The translations under genes and the position numbers were made by a program. Below the pieces are notes generated by a model, which searched no databases, was not told the origin of the DNA, and was given only the letters and a program-made list of their open reading frames with translations. Below are positions 1 to 12,500 of a stretch of 64,000 bases of DNA, piece after piece (positions within the stretch are counted from its first letter, which is position 1; every line of letters begins with the position of its first letter). The stretch covers positions 558,001 to 622,000 of the forward strand of contig QNQO01000458.1 of NCBI GenBank assembly GCA_003290165.1. The letters run 5' to 3'. The DNA comes from Berberis thunbergii. Its lineage: Eukaryota > Streptophyta > Magnoliopsida > Ranunculales > Berberidaceae.

Positions 1-36
1 AACCTCTTCCACAAGATCTTTGTTTGTCTTTGCCAT
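1..36 (-). CDS. Possible 5' end of a host gene cut by the window edge
   Basis: A minus-strand ATG at 34-36 opens a frame that runs off the left edge and starts MAKTNKDLVEEV, only 12 codons. It is considered a gene start because of what lies upstream: a plausible 72-bp intron at 38-109 (minus-strand donor GTAAAC, acceptor TTAG one base before the ATG), a pyrimidine-rich leader and a TATA box near 437-444. The fragment is too short to name a product. It could also be an internal exon or chance. Confidence 0.35.
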   Translation of the reverse strand, partial: MAKTNKDLVEEV

Positions 37-450
37 ACTAAAGATTTAAAATAAATATGAAACAATTAAAACAAAACAATTGAACACAATGAAGGGAAGA
101 GAGGTTTACTTGAATTCGTTTGGGTTTGGTTGAACAACCGAAAACTACGCACTAAATTGACACCAAATCGAACTAACTAAGCCCTAAAACTGCATACAAA
201 CCTCAATCGCACAAAAATGCACTGATTCGCACACCAACAGACCCCTAATCACACGAAAACTCCGAAAACCTCCAACCTTTCAATCACACACCATCGGTAG
301 AGGGGAAAAATAGAGAGTAGAACAAGATAATAGAGAGAGAATGAGGGCGGGAAGAGTGTCTCTCAGAAGTTCAAACTTGGGAGAGGGAGAGGGCAAGACC
401 GTATAGGAGAGAAAGGAGAATTTTTTTTGTTAAGGGTTTTTATAGGTGGT
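37..450 (-). promoter_or_regulatory. Candidate leader and core promoter of the left-edge gene
   Basis: Read on the minus strand, a TATA-like TATAAAAACCC (about 434-444) is followed by a CT-rich leader of the kind common in plant 5' UTRs (320-420), then G/T-rich transcribed-looking sequence, then a candidate 72-bp leader intron (38-109) ending just before the ATG at 34-36. Promoter and intron are inferred from sequence alone. Confidence 0.35.
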
Positions 451-545
451 GTCTTTCAGCAAGTGGTGGTGTCCTTTAGAAAGGTGGTGGTGTCCTTTAG
501 AATGTAGGGTGTTGGTGGTGTCCATCACGAGAAGTGGTGGTGTTA
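451..545. repeat. Degenerate short tandem repeat upstream of the TATA box
   Basis: The motif GGTGGTGTCCTTTAG or a close variant recurs about four times between 451 and 545, spaced roughly 25-35 bp, immediately upstream of the candidate TATA box of the left-edge gene. It could be a small minisatellite or a cluster of binding sites. Confidence 0.55.
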
Positions 546-1734
546 TTAAGCAAGGGCCTTTGCCAAATTACGAAACCCCTCCCCCATTCGCCAAATTATG
601 AAAAAGTCTCGTCCTTATTCTTCAAATTACAAAAATATCCCTCTCCATCTTCTAATGTCCAGATTTTGAAGTTCCTAGAATGCACTCATATTTCATAAAC
701 CCCAAGCCAATCCAATATCTACTTTATGCCTCCACGTGTTACTCTATCCAAGCATATGTTCATCGGGTCTACTTCACTCAAAGCCCATTAAATTATCATT
801 GGACAAAATATTTTTGAGGCACAATCCAACATCTTACCTGATTAGAAAACATGGTCTAAGGCATCTTAATTCTCCAATAATGTGTCAAAATTATATTGTT
901 TGGATAATGCCCCTCACACTTCTGCTTATTTACAACAATTGAAAATTCACCCTATTGGTGTCCTGATGTGTTTGGTTTTTCAAGAACGCCCTTCCCTTTT
1001 CCCTTATAAGGAGCTAAGCCCCAATAAAATGAATTGAATGTAGTATACTATAATGATGATGCGTATAAATAAATTATAATAGTAAGCCGATGAGAATGAA
1101 AAAAATATAATTAATAAATGTAATAGTAATCCATAATTTATTTTCACGTTTGATAATTTAGTGACATATTTGGAGAGTGTCAAAGACATGAGTACACGCT
1201 ATGTAAAAAGTGTATAGTCATACATTAGTTACAAATTAACAAATACATATATCAAAACCATGTAGCACACTAAGAATTACATAATGATCATAGCATCATC
1301 ACGAGCCATTTTTCCTAGTATAAGAGTAGGCTTAACCTTGTATGCATCTCACCTTCTTCCAACCTGCCTGCTTATATAAGAATTCAAAACTTAATGAATA
1401 TCTTTAAATCTGTACACAAGTTTTGAGTATATTTGTAGACAAGACAGACATACTTTTCCATCCAATAACCATGCCTTACTAATAAATACTTTGACATATT
1501 AAGCATCTAGTAAAGTAGGCCTAATTACCTAAAGTTTATGACACTTGCATAAATTTGGGTGTTTGGTTGATTTTATGAAAAACTGTTATTGAAATTTGAA
1601 TTCAAGGCATCTACATCTCCTAGTTACAAAATTTTACAAAGCTTTGCAGGAGAAAATCTCCCGCATCACTTTGCAAAACTCTCATCATCTCTCTTACCCG
1701 AATTCTACTCCCAACTCTTCATAAACACCTCAAC
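546..1734. other. AT-rich intergenic stretch, nothing recognised
   Basis: There is no convincing coding frame, RNA gene or terminal repeat. Short frames at 736-942 and 1004-1189 look like chance. Confidence 0.5.
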
Positions 1735-2402
1735 CACCACCACCTTCACAATTATCGTCATCACCATCACCACTACCACCACAACCATAAAGTAACCATC
1801 ACCGCTACTACTGCCACCGCCACCACCACCCGCTCTGTCATCATACGCCACCACCACCGCCATTGCCACTACCACAACCACCACCAACCACACTCTTACC
1901 ACCACCAACGCCTCCACCAATACCACTATCATAGCATAATCACTCACAACGAACACCGTCGTTACTACTACCCCCATAATCGTTGTCATTGCCGCCACTA
2001 TAACAAAACCATCACTACCACCACCGCCGCCATTGCCACTACCACTGCTACCAACACCACAACCACCATAGCCACTACCGCCACCATCACCGCCATAACA
2101 TGTCACAACTACCACCAACTTCACTAGTACCACCATAATAGTTCAATCCGCCACCACTACCACCACCACAACTACCATAATATAACCGCCACTGCCGCAA
2201 CCACCACCACCATTATATTCACGCCGAACCCACTATTAGCTTTAACAACCACAACCACCACCAATTTAAAATCACCCTCTTTGCCGCCACTACCACCATC
2301 GCTCACATTCGCAGTCACACCATCACCATAATCACAAACAACAATCATTGTCACCATGACCATGCCACAATTATAACTATTATCATCATCACCACCACCC
2401 AC
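1735..2402. repeat. Degenerate ACC/CCA triplet-rich low-complexity tract
   Basis: About 670 bp built from imperfect CAC/ACC/CCG triplets with interspersed AT triplets on the plus strand. The three-base periodicity keeps several frames open on both strands, giving Gly/Val-rich or Thr-rich translations without domain features. Best read as a decayed triplet satellite, not a gene. Confidence 0.7.
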
Positions 2403-3331
2403 AAATCACTTGTTCGATTTGCATCAATTTTCTATAATTACTACCAAGCGTCTACTTATTCCCTCGAAACCTGAATTTTCTTTAATTTGAAACTGCATTA
2501 GTTTACAGTATACCAAGCGGAGCCTAAATTGCAAATATTTGAATGAGTACCGAAATCGACATTAGTTACACCAATAGTCGGAACACACTAAGGTGAATGG
2601 GAAACATAAAGGTCATCCTCAAACTAAAGAGCTCCATTTTCTTTTAGAACTTTTTTTTTTCAAATGCATAATTTCTCAACAACCGGAGCAGCTTTAAAAT
2701 ACAAAAACCCAAAATTCTGTCCAACACCATTGTCAAATACCATGATAAAACCATTCAGATGACAAATCAACTTAACGAGGATTCAATTACTTGTTCTTTA
2801 TCAGAATCTAGAAAACTTGCACAAGGAGTAACATCCAACAACCCTATGCATCTCACAAAGCTGACAGAAACCTTCAAGCCATTTATTTGCATCCTAAATA
2901 TCATCAACTTCTATCCAAAGCTTCTGCAGATTGACATGAAAATAAATTCTTACTGCAGTTTTTTAAATGCTAGAAAGAACATGATGAAAGGGGAAATAAC
3001 TGCACGTCAGAGCTTGCTTCAGATGAAAGCAAAGGTTATCTAAGAACACTGAATGGTTATCTTCCTTCCAGTTTTATATACCACTGAAGCCGATCACCTT
3101 TTTTGCACAAGTTATGTAATTACAGTTATGCACACAAAAGGGTTGTACAACCACCAAACTTAAATTAAAAGGCTTTCTTTACAGCGTTATAAATATATAT
3201 TCAAATGAAGACTAGCACCACTGCTAGCACCTTTGATATGTTTTGCACGAAACGGGGCATATCACTATTTTATTACTATTAAAGGAAAGCCCCTAATCAC
3301 AAGTCAGTTTACTCTAAAACATAATTACAAA
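2403..3331 (-). other. 3' flank and probable 3' UTR of the uridylyltransferase gene
   Basis: This is the stretch just downstream (minus strand) of the stop codon at 3332-3334. A minus-strand AATAAA-like signal lies near 3269-3275. A plus-strand frame at 2759-3043 has no recognisable family. Transcript ends cannot be placed from sequence alone. Confidence 0.4.
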
Positions 3332-3557
3332 TCAACTCGTTGTAGAAGGTTCTGGTACATAAGGTTCAAAAAGAGTTACGCATGGATCGGGAGCATACTG
3401 AAGAATATCGGCTGCACGTTCAAATTCTTCCCGCAAAATTTTTATGCTGTATTTATCAACAACTCTACCAAGATCATGAGATACTTCAAACGGATCTTCT
3501 ATGCATATCAAATGACGGTCATTACCAATTCGCCTTGTCCAGTCCTTCTCACGCTTA
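3332..3557 (-). CDS. URT1: URT1-like exon 6: C-terminal nucleotide-recognition segment and stop
   Basis: The acceptor is TTGTACAG at 3558-3565 and the exon carries 75 codons including the TGA stop. It encodes [20 protein letters not shown], then [18 protein letters not shown]. The His in SHDLGR corresponds by position to the base-selecting histidine known in Cid1-type uridylyltransferases (inference by motif). The C-terminus is short after [12 protein letters not shown]. Confidence 0.95.
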
Positions 3558-6500
3558 CTGTACAAAGAAATATAATCATAGTAAAGTTAGTAGTCACCAA
3601 ACACCAGAAAAAAAAGAGACCAATGCTTAGACCTATAAGATTTTGGCAGAGGACAGGGCAGTTATGGTTGTTGCTCATCTTACTTAGGTTGTACATGTAC
3701 TAAAGTATTTGTTTGACGTTTTAAATTTGCAAAACGAATTCCTGATTTGGATCATAGTCAAGTCTAGCAAAAAGCATCACAAAATACAATGATGCACCTT
3801 GGATATCATTACAGTTTGGTGAAAGCTGAAATGAAAATGATCATTATTACTTGTACATGCACCATCAGTGTGCCTGTTATGCATGTGCCTGTTGACAGTT
3901 TTATGCCCATATAAGAAATTGAAATAGTTATTTATAGGTTAACAGACAATTTACTTGAGTCTTTCCAAACCAAGTTTATACTTGCTAATTCCTTGTCAAG
4001 ATGTAACTTGTTACATAATTATCACTGTGTTGCTTTTGAAAGTTTCTACTGGATCTTTATTTTGTAACAAGTGTAGAAGTTTGTAGAATACAACAGTATT
4101 ATCAACTAAAACACTGAACATTTTTTAAATAAGTTATATAACGTAAACCAGCAACCAGTAAACACTGAACACCAAGAAATTTTATTAATGAAAAAAGGTG
4201 AGTGAAAAACTCACATCACAATAAAGGAAACTATCCAATTAAAAATAAAAACTTCAAAAGCAATGTTCTGAATCACACGGTGAGGGGTCCCCATTGCCAT
4301 ATGCCTTAAGACGAGAAAGCTTTCCCTTCGAAAATTCTTATGTTTCTTTCGTTCCATAGAGTCCAAGTAACAAAGTGGATCCCTCTCCCCATTTTGAAGT
4401 AGTTGATATGCTTTCAATTAGATAAACAATTTTAAATGGTGGAGTACCAGGTCATGCCTGTGGCGGATGGAATCCCAGGTCAATGATCCGAACGTTGCCA
4501 ACACATTTGAGTGAGAGGGGTTGAAGGATTAAAAACAAAATGGACATCTGCAATGGCTAGCTCACCCACACTTTTATAGAGTAGCTACAATTGAGTAACA
4601 CATGCTCCACTTATTCTTCATTTTGCTTGCAAACAACATAAAGGTTTGATCTGCATTTCCCTTCTTTCTTTCCTTTTTCAGATTATCCACAGTAAGAGTT
4701 CTCCCTTGTATGACTTTCCAAAGAAAGAATTGAGCATTTTTTTTTTGTTGTTGTCGTCAACAATGAAAGGGAAGCCATAAGTGATGGTATCATTGAGTAA
4801 CTCAAACATTTTTTTCACGAGTAACTCAAACATTCTTTTCACTGAGAATCCATTTTTATTCCCTTCCCATACAGATCATCACCATTGTCTTTAAGAATTT
4901 AAATAGAGAAAAAAATAAGAAGAAAAAACAAAAAAAATGAAAACGAAGCATAAACAAAGTGCCTTCATCTTGTTGCAAGCGGAAAAAACTTTTTTTCAAA
5001 AAGAGTGGAAAGGTAAGAAGATGAAAAAAATAAATATCAAAGAAAAAGACAGTTTTTTTTTCAAAAAGAATAGAAAGGAAGAAGATGAAGAAGAAAAGTT
5101 ACAAAGTGGGGCAGATTACTCTTTGTTGCAAGAAAAGAAAAGAATTATTGTGAGGAAAAAAACAAGAGAAGAAGATGAAGAAGTAACAAAGACTACCTCT
5201 ACCTCCAGTGGTCTTTTTGAGATCCATAATTTCTCCCCCTTATTTGTCTTAAATTGCAATTGAATGAGTATCTCACTTCAAATGAATTAACATCCTTTAA
5301 ATTAGATGGTTATTTGCACTCACCTCACCTCATGTTCATTTTTTAAGAAATACAACATAAAATAAAGTTAACTATATAGTCTTACCAGAGTCCAAGATGT
5401 ATCGGAGGTGTATCCAACACATTGAGCACATGTCCAAAATGTACCAATACTGTGACCATAAATCCGAAACATGATATGTGTCGAGTGCGAGCCGATTTCC
5501 CATCAGACGCAAGTGAGAACAAATTTTTCAAAGAGTTTGTGTTTTCTTAACCATACCATGAGTATAAATATTGAGTATCATGGATGACCCCCCAACATTT
5601 AAAGGTTAACTATTCTTCTCCATCATTCAATGCATAAGATAAAACTTGAAAAATATTATTTGTGCCATTTGCTCGATTAAGAAATAAATGACGTATTTGC
5701 AACTTGGTCGGAACCAAGTCCTAAGTACACAACAAAGACATTATAATGAAAGTTATACAGAAAAGGAGTTTTCTTATGTATATTTTTTTAATTAAATAAA
5801 TCCATACCCCCAACTGAGAGTTTTCCATGAAATAACATTAAGAAAATTGTATTCTATAATAATTGCAAATTCATCCATTTATTTATGGAGATAAAACTAA
5901 TATATCACAAACCCTAAATTGCAACATATTCAAACTCCAAACACATTTTTTTTTATAAAACAAACAATAATCATATTTAATCCATAACTTAGTAGAAGTA
6001 GAGATTTGATTAGGGAGAAGAAAACGCGTAACAACCCCAAGACAAAGGAAATCCCTATGAGTCGAAAGTATCTCTACATGACAGAGTGTTGCAGAATTAT
6101 TCAAAGAAAACATGAGTAGAAGATGTTCAAGATGAGGAGCAATTAGTTTTTGCATTTACCAGAGAATTTTGTAGGCAAAAGGAGATGAAGAGTTGTTTGG
6201 CAAGGAGAGTGACATGGGATAGTTTTTTAAAGTGCAAATTTAATTGGATATTTTGCCTATCAGGATTTGATGTTCGGGGCTGGTCTAGGAAGCCACGTGT
6301 TTTGGCATTATATACCATACCGATATAGATTATAAAGACTAATAACTTTGAAATAAGACAACCAAATCACAACACCCATCAAAATCTCTGTAGACTCCTT
6401 TTGTAGAGATAACCATTTTGCACCAAAGAGCAATACTGAGATGGTAGGAGTCCCACAAATTAGACTATTCATGCTTACATGCACCTTGAGGAGGGGAATG

Positions 6501-9500
6501 AATTATGATCAAAACGACGACTTTTCCTAGAAATTTAAATCCAATTATGGAATGCGGAAATTTTGATTTTATGGGAGATATCTGGCTTATGTACTTAACC
6601 AGTTAACCATCAAGGAACAGTGAAAGTGATCCTTTCAGCATCACCACTTGTAAATCTTTAAGCTTTCAAAGGGTAAAGAAGGAAATGACTGGGAAATGAA
6701 AGCATGGCCGAATTGATCAATCCCACAGATTCAAAGAGCTTATAACTGGCTTGAAACGATAAATCTTGTAGAATCTCTTTCAAGAGTGCTTTGGAAGAGG
6801 GTTACATCAAGCTCCATTTGAAGTATGTCGGTCTTGGAAGGGATGCTCCCTCAATGTAGTCAGGCAGCCTATACAGTTCAAATGGAATTATAACGATTAA
6901 CGGGGGAAAGCCGTTACGTTTTGACATTATCATGACTCCGAAATAACGACCGTTAATTGAGAAAACCTTTTTTTTTCAATAGCGTTGTTTTAATGTTTTG
7001 TTCTAATACATAAAAAAATTAAAAAAATTCACCCATTTCATTCTCAATCGAACCAAAAACCTAGACTTGGAGGAAGGAAGGTGGGTTGAAGCTCGTTGTT
7101 GCCGATAGACGGAGAACGAGAGAATAAGAGTTGATCGCACTCTCTGTTGTGATCTCACTCTCATACGAAGGGAAGATTTTTTTTATTAATGTTTTATTTT
7201 TTTGAATTTAATGTTATGAACATGATTTACTTTTATGACTCTATAATCCATTAATATTTAGTGGGGGTATACAAAATATTCTAGTATATACCTTTATATC
7301 CTGTTATAACCTATAACGCTCCTGGACCATTATGAGTCCGTTATCCATTTTAACTGCATAGCAGGTAGCTTGTGTGGAACCTCGTACTTTGAGCATTTGT
7401 TGAGCTTTATGGAAGTAAAGCAATTTGAAGGTGCGGTGATGGAAGAGGAAAACTTTTGTATGGAATGTCTCATCCTTGTGTAGCATTGAAAAAATCTAAG
7501 AATGAACTCTTTGGGGTGACTTTTCACAGATTGTGGGCCAATTCAGAAGCTTTACTTTTCTACCACTATACCTTTTTTAGTGGAATTGTAAGTTCTTGTG
7601 ATCTCTGATCCTCTTTTCTGGAAATAGCATGCTCCACCTCGTCCCAATCTTTTGGTTTAGATCAATTCTCATGGCATAGTCCTTGCTCGTAGGACAGTAG
7701 GAGTCTCCTCATTGGAAACAGCTGCAGCCACTGTGAAAGCCAACAGCCTTGGTTCATTTTATTCACTTACCCCCATCAAGTCTGGTCACCCTTCTCCTCC
7801 AAGAGTGGAGGTTTACCTTCTGCGAACTCCTTTCAGCAATGGGCAAGCCAATGATCAGTGTGCACATTCTCTTGTAAAGGAAACTGAGTTGGGATCGTTG
7901 ACTCATTGCAGGTTTATTGGCTCTATGGTGGTAAAGGAATGCAAGGGTTTTGACCTGAAACACAATATTGCTGCACAACTTTGTATAGATATTAAAACCA
8001 TGTTATGGTTTGGTGGTCAGATAATGTGTATACCTTTGATGATTATATGTATAGTGGGGGTAGCCTTTTTCTGTGTAGTTTCTTAACCCTTGTATTCCTC
8101 TTCGCTCTATGGGCTTCTAACTCACCAGAGGTTCCTAATGAAATTCTCCAGTTTGTTAATAAAAAGAAAATGCGTCTTGGATTACAAGATCACCCTGAAC
8201 AATCTTCCTTCTCTCTCTCTCTCTCTTTTTTTACTTTACTGTTAGCAATCACAAAGTTATTGCTTCCAAGGACTATGATGTTCTGTCTACCAGTAAGAGT
8301 CTGTTTATTAACACTTATTTTATCACTTAAGGCTTAAAGAGTTAATTTGGAAATTCAGTGATTGTGTTATTAATTTGTATATGTTAACTTGAAATTAATA
8401 TTTGTTAACAATTTTCCAACTCTGATATTCAGTATTAAGTATCAGCATTCAGTACAATCTTTTGTATCAATATAAGACTTCAGTTTCAATTTCAGTATTT
8501 TTTACCAAACCAACATGCACTGAGTCTCTCTTGAACTTCAAGAGCTCAACTAAACTAGGGCTAGAGTATGGAGGGCCTCATAAGAGCTTTAGCATGATTC
8601 GATCTATATAAAGCTCCAGCCAACATGCATTTCCTAAAAGAAATTTTTGAAAAAAAAAAATGAAAGCTTGCAAGTGCAAACATAAATTATAATCGTATTT
8701 ATTACCTGATTATGCTTCCAGTGCGAACAGAGATGACAGCATTCGCATAATCATGACGAAATGCCCAATAATCAAAGAAAGCCCAAACAAGTTGGGCAAT
8801 ACTTTCCTTGTTCTGCGCTCCGAAATCATGAAGCTTCTCAACTTGATCAAAGTAAGCACATTCAATTTCATCAACAGTTACAAAGTATGTTGCTTCCATT
8901 CTCTGCCAGCAAAAGAAAGCAATTTACCAATCACCAATAGGGAAAAGGATTTGTATGCTCAATAAGAAATCGCAGAGAATAAACCAGTAACTTTTAACAT
9001 ATGTCAGTCTTCCATAGCGCACATTTTCATATGATGGAACTCAAACTTCAAATTTTACTAACATGATGATTACTATGACAGTGACATTGCTCAAGGTTAA
9101 GAACTCTTTGATACATCTAGATTCTCGAAGTAGGACGGTTTAACCTCAGTACACTTTCTTCCATTCCTGTCTACCTTCACGATACCAGCTTCTGTTTCCA
9201 AACAGGTGGGGAAGATTTTGAGGGACTTCCCATAGGGAACAACCGCTAACTCGAACGAGAAAATCACTTTGGTAAATTTCAAGGAGATCAATTGATCAAG
9301 ATGTCATGACGGGTTGGGAATCAGAAATCTGAGGCTTCTCAATAGAGATCTTCAATCCAAATGGCCCTGGAGATTTGCTATTGAAAGTGGCAGATAAACA
9401 TGGGAAAATACACTATGACTAGCATTGTAATTAAGGCGGAGGCGCAAAGACCTGAAAATGCTTGAGGCACAAGGTGATGTGCACGCCTCAGTGAAACGAG

Positions 9501-12500
9501 GCAGTCTTAACATTTTTTTTAGATTTTTTATAATAAATTGAAGAATAGTAGTATACATCATCATTTTGATAAGTATCATAAGCAAATATATAGATAAAAA
9601 AATAAATAAAATCACATTACTATCTAAAATCGAAATGGAAACATAATAAATTTACTTAGCGTAGCAAAACAATGCACCGCATACATGTCAAGTAATTTGC
9701 AAATCATTAGAAAAAAGGAAAAAAAAAATCAACAATAAAATCATCAAGGGATAATGTAAATGTAAACTAGTTCACCAACTTTTCATTTCTGACAATTCAA
9801 CTCATCCTCCTCTTCATAACCAAATTCTTGATCATCATCTTCAAAATCAGCCATGTCTTCTTCTTCTGATCCAATGATCATAATGATGTAGATGTAAATG
9901 CAAGTGCAGGTGCAGCAAAACCTCTTCTGGAGTACGTTGCTTAGAGTTGTACTATTTTTACAACTTCTAAATGGTTGAGATGATCCTTCACCAACTCCAA
10001 CTTGTACATATTGCCCCCCACGGTATCATTAGGAAATAATAGTGCATCCTTCTCTTGCATCCTCTTGTGTTTAAAAGTCTCAAACCCTAAATATAAAAGA
10101 ATAATCATCTAAATATGCCCAAGGAGAAGGCAGACTGAGGCGCACAAAGGCCGACGCCTTATTTCATTGCACTGCATTGCCTCACATTGAGGCGGATTCC
10201 TGTAAAAATGCCTGAAGACGTGGCAGAGGCGCACTTAGGCGGTTGCCTTGACTACAATGATGACTAGTTCACTAGAGACCCTACTAATCCTTATGTCTTG
10301 ACATAATGCCCACCAAACATAATAAGTATATCACCATAATGTTGGAAATGGGGCTTCTGGAATGATTGCTAGCTTGGAATACATACTCTAAAAGGCAAAT
10401 TCCCCTTATTAATCTCTATCACCGACAAAAAAGAGACATCTAGCTGACTTTCATCACCCAATCTAATCAGAGCATTTAATGCAACCACTTCCTTAGGAGA
10501 GGACTTAGAGATAGGGAGGTTCACCCTGTCAAGTTGATTAGTCTCACAAGTCTAGTCTCCTTGGACCAAGCTTGTGACAAATGACGAGGGGGATGGCAAA
10601 ACAAAAGACTTCATTGCTAGGAGCTGCTATCACCTCCTCTATTCTGCCCTTGCTCAGCCACTCAACCTGACCAACAAGTGCCCCCAAGGGTTAACTTCCT
10701 GCTTGGTATATTATGAAGCACAAAGTCCTTACAATTGACAACTTGGACAAGAGAGATGACCATAGACAGCAATTGTAAGTTTGTGGTAATCAAGATGAAA
10801 TCATCTTGTTTCAAGAATGAATCTACTCTTAAGGATGTTTTGAGTAGACTGACAGATGAATAAGGAATAAAGCTCCCAGTAGCTAACACTCTTTTAGAAT
10901 GGATTTCTCACTGGAAGCCAACTCCTCCCACCATCACTATTCCTAGGTGATGGGGAAGAGCACCCATAGCTGCTCTGCAGGGCCTTTGAAAAAAGAAACA
11001 CAATAGTCTTAAAAGTGTTTCCTTAGAACCTCAACTCCACCTTAGAGATACTAAGATCATTCTAAGATGTTGAAGTTTGCCTCATATTGTCCAAAGCCAA
11101 AATTTATCCTCTTGTATCTTTCAATTGTATTAGACTGTGGGAATGCTATCTGTTTCATAAATTCTCTTTGCGCCTGAGTTTCTCACTGTCTTAGGGAACA
11201 TCATGCAATGAAATTATTGTCTTGCTTATGACAAGGATGCACAGACACATGTCGTGTTGGCACGACACAGCGACTGCAAGTTTTAAAAAATTAAGATGTG
11301 GCGACACGGTCAAACTTTACTTTTTATTAAATTTTAATTTTTTATAACTCATATGAACATAAAAAACCACCTAAAGCTTAAAATTGTTTAAAATTTTTAC
11401 TTTTGAAGCTAGAAAATGAGAATTTAACAAGAGAAAGAAAAATTTACAGAGATGCACAGATAGTCAAAATTTACTATAGAGTGTATCTAATTTACAAATT
11501 GTTTCAAAATAGTGTGTGAGTGTGTACCTATGAGCAAAATAGTCATTAGAAACAGAGAAATTATATAGCAAAATACTCATTTTTGTGTGTATTGTATCTA
11601 ATTTAGACCGAGTAATGAAACGACCTTGATGCCTGATGTACCACCAAATAAAAATCGTCAGTCAAGAAACCTCATACCGATAACAGAGTGAAAATGTGCT
11701 CTAATTGAAGCAAACTCTCTCCGGCTGAAGGTCGAAGAATTGGCGATTGCAATTGAATGCAGCAGAACTGGTATTTCTTCAAAAACTACTTCCGAAAATC
11801 AGCAGAGAAAAATAGGAAAAAACCAAAAAAAAGGGAAAAAAAACACTGGCCGTGTTGGGATCGTGTCGGGGTCGCGTCGATCTCAGTCAACGTGTCGGAT
11901 GCAAGTCCGTGTCCGACACTTATCCAACTCTCAAAACGAGAGTTTTTCGAAGAGTCTGTGCATCATTGCTTATGAATAATAGTAATACTTCAATTGTATT
12001 AGATAGTGATAATGTTATCTGTTTCGTAAATTCTCTGCCCCCTCCCCCCGAGTTTCTCACTGTCTCTGGGACATCATGCAATGAAATATTTTTCTTGCTT
12101 ATGAATTAATAGTAATCATAAAAAATTTAAAGTTAGTTGGATGTTCCAACCTGAAATTCAGATTGAAACTCAATTCTCCACACCATACATTTGTTCCGAT
12201 TTTGAAAATCTCAAAATGCTCCTCAAGCATAGATTTTCAACAAAGCAAAAAAATTTCAGGTTTTAAATTTCTCCAAACTTCATGGAACCACATAGGGCTC
12301 GAACTTTTGCAAATCAACATTCAGTTGCAAAATATAATATCATAAATTCATGCAAGACAAACTTTTGGCAACTGATTCATTACCCAATTAGATTGAAAGT
12401 TGAATCCACAAATTAAAGTTGAACCAGAAAATAAGAGCCCTCCTATAGTTGCTTTCCAAAACAGCGTAATAATTATATCAGAACCCTCCCCCGAACCCAG

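Noticed and set aside
1705..2402. Gly/Val-rich 143- and 76-codon minus-strand frames
   Set aside because: They are produced by the three-base periodicity of an ACC-rich degenerate repeat; no domain or start context.
4937..5263. Lys/Glu-rich 108-codon frame
   Set aside because: Intronic purine-rich low complexity; opposite strand to the host gene and without family features.
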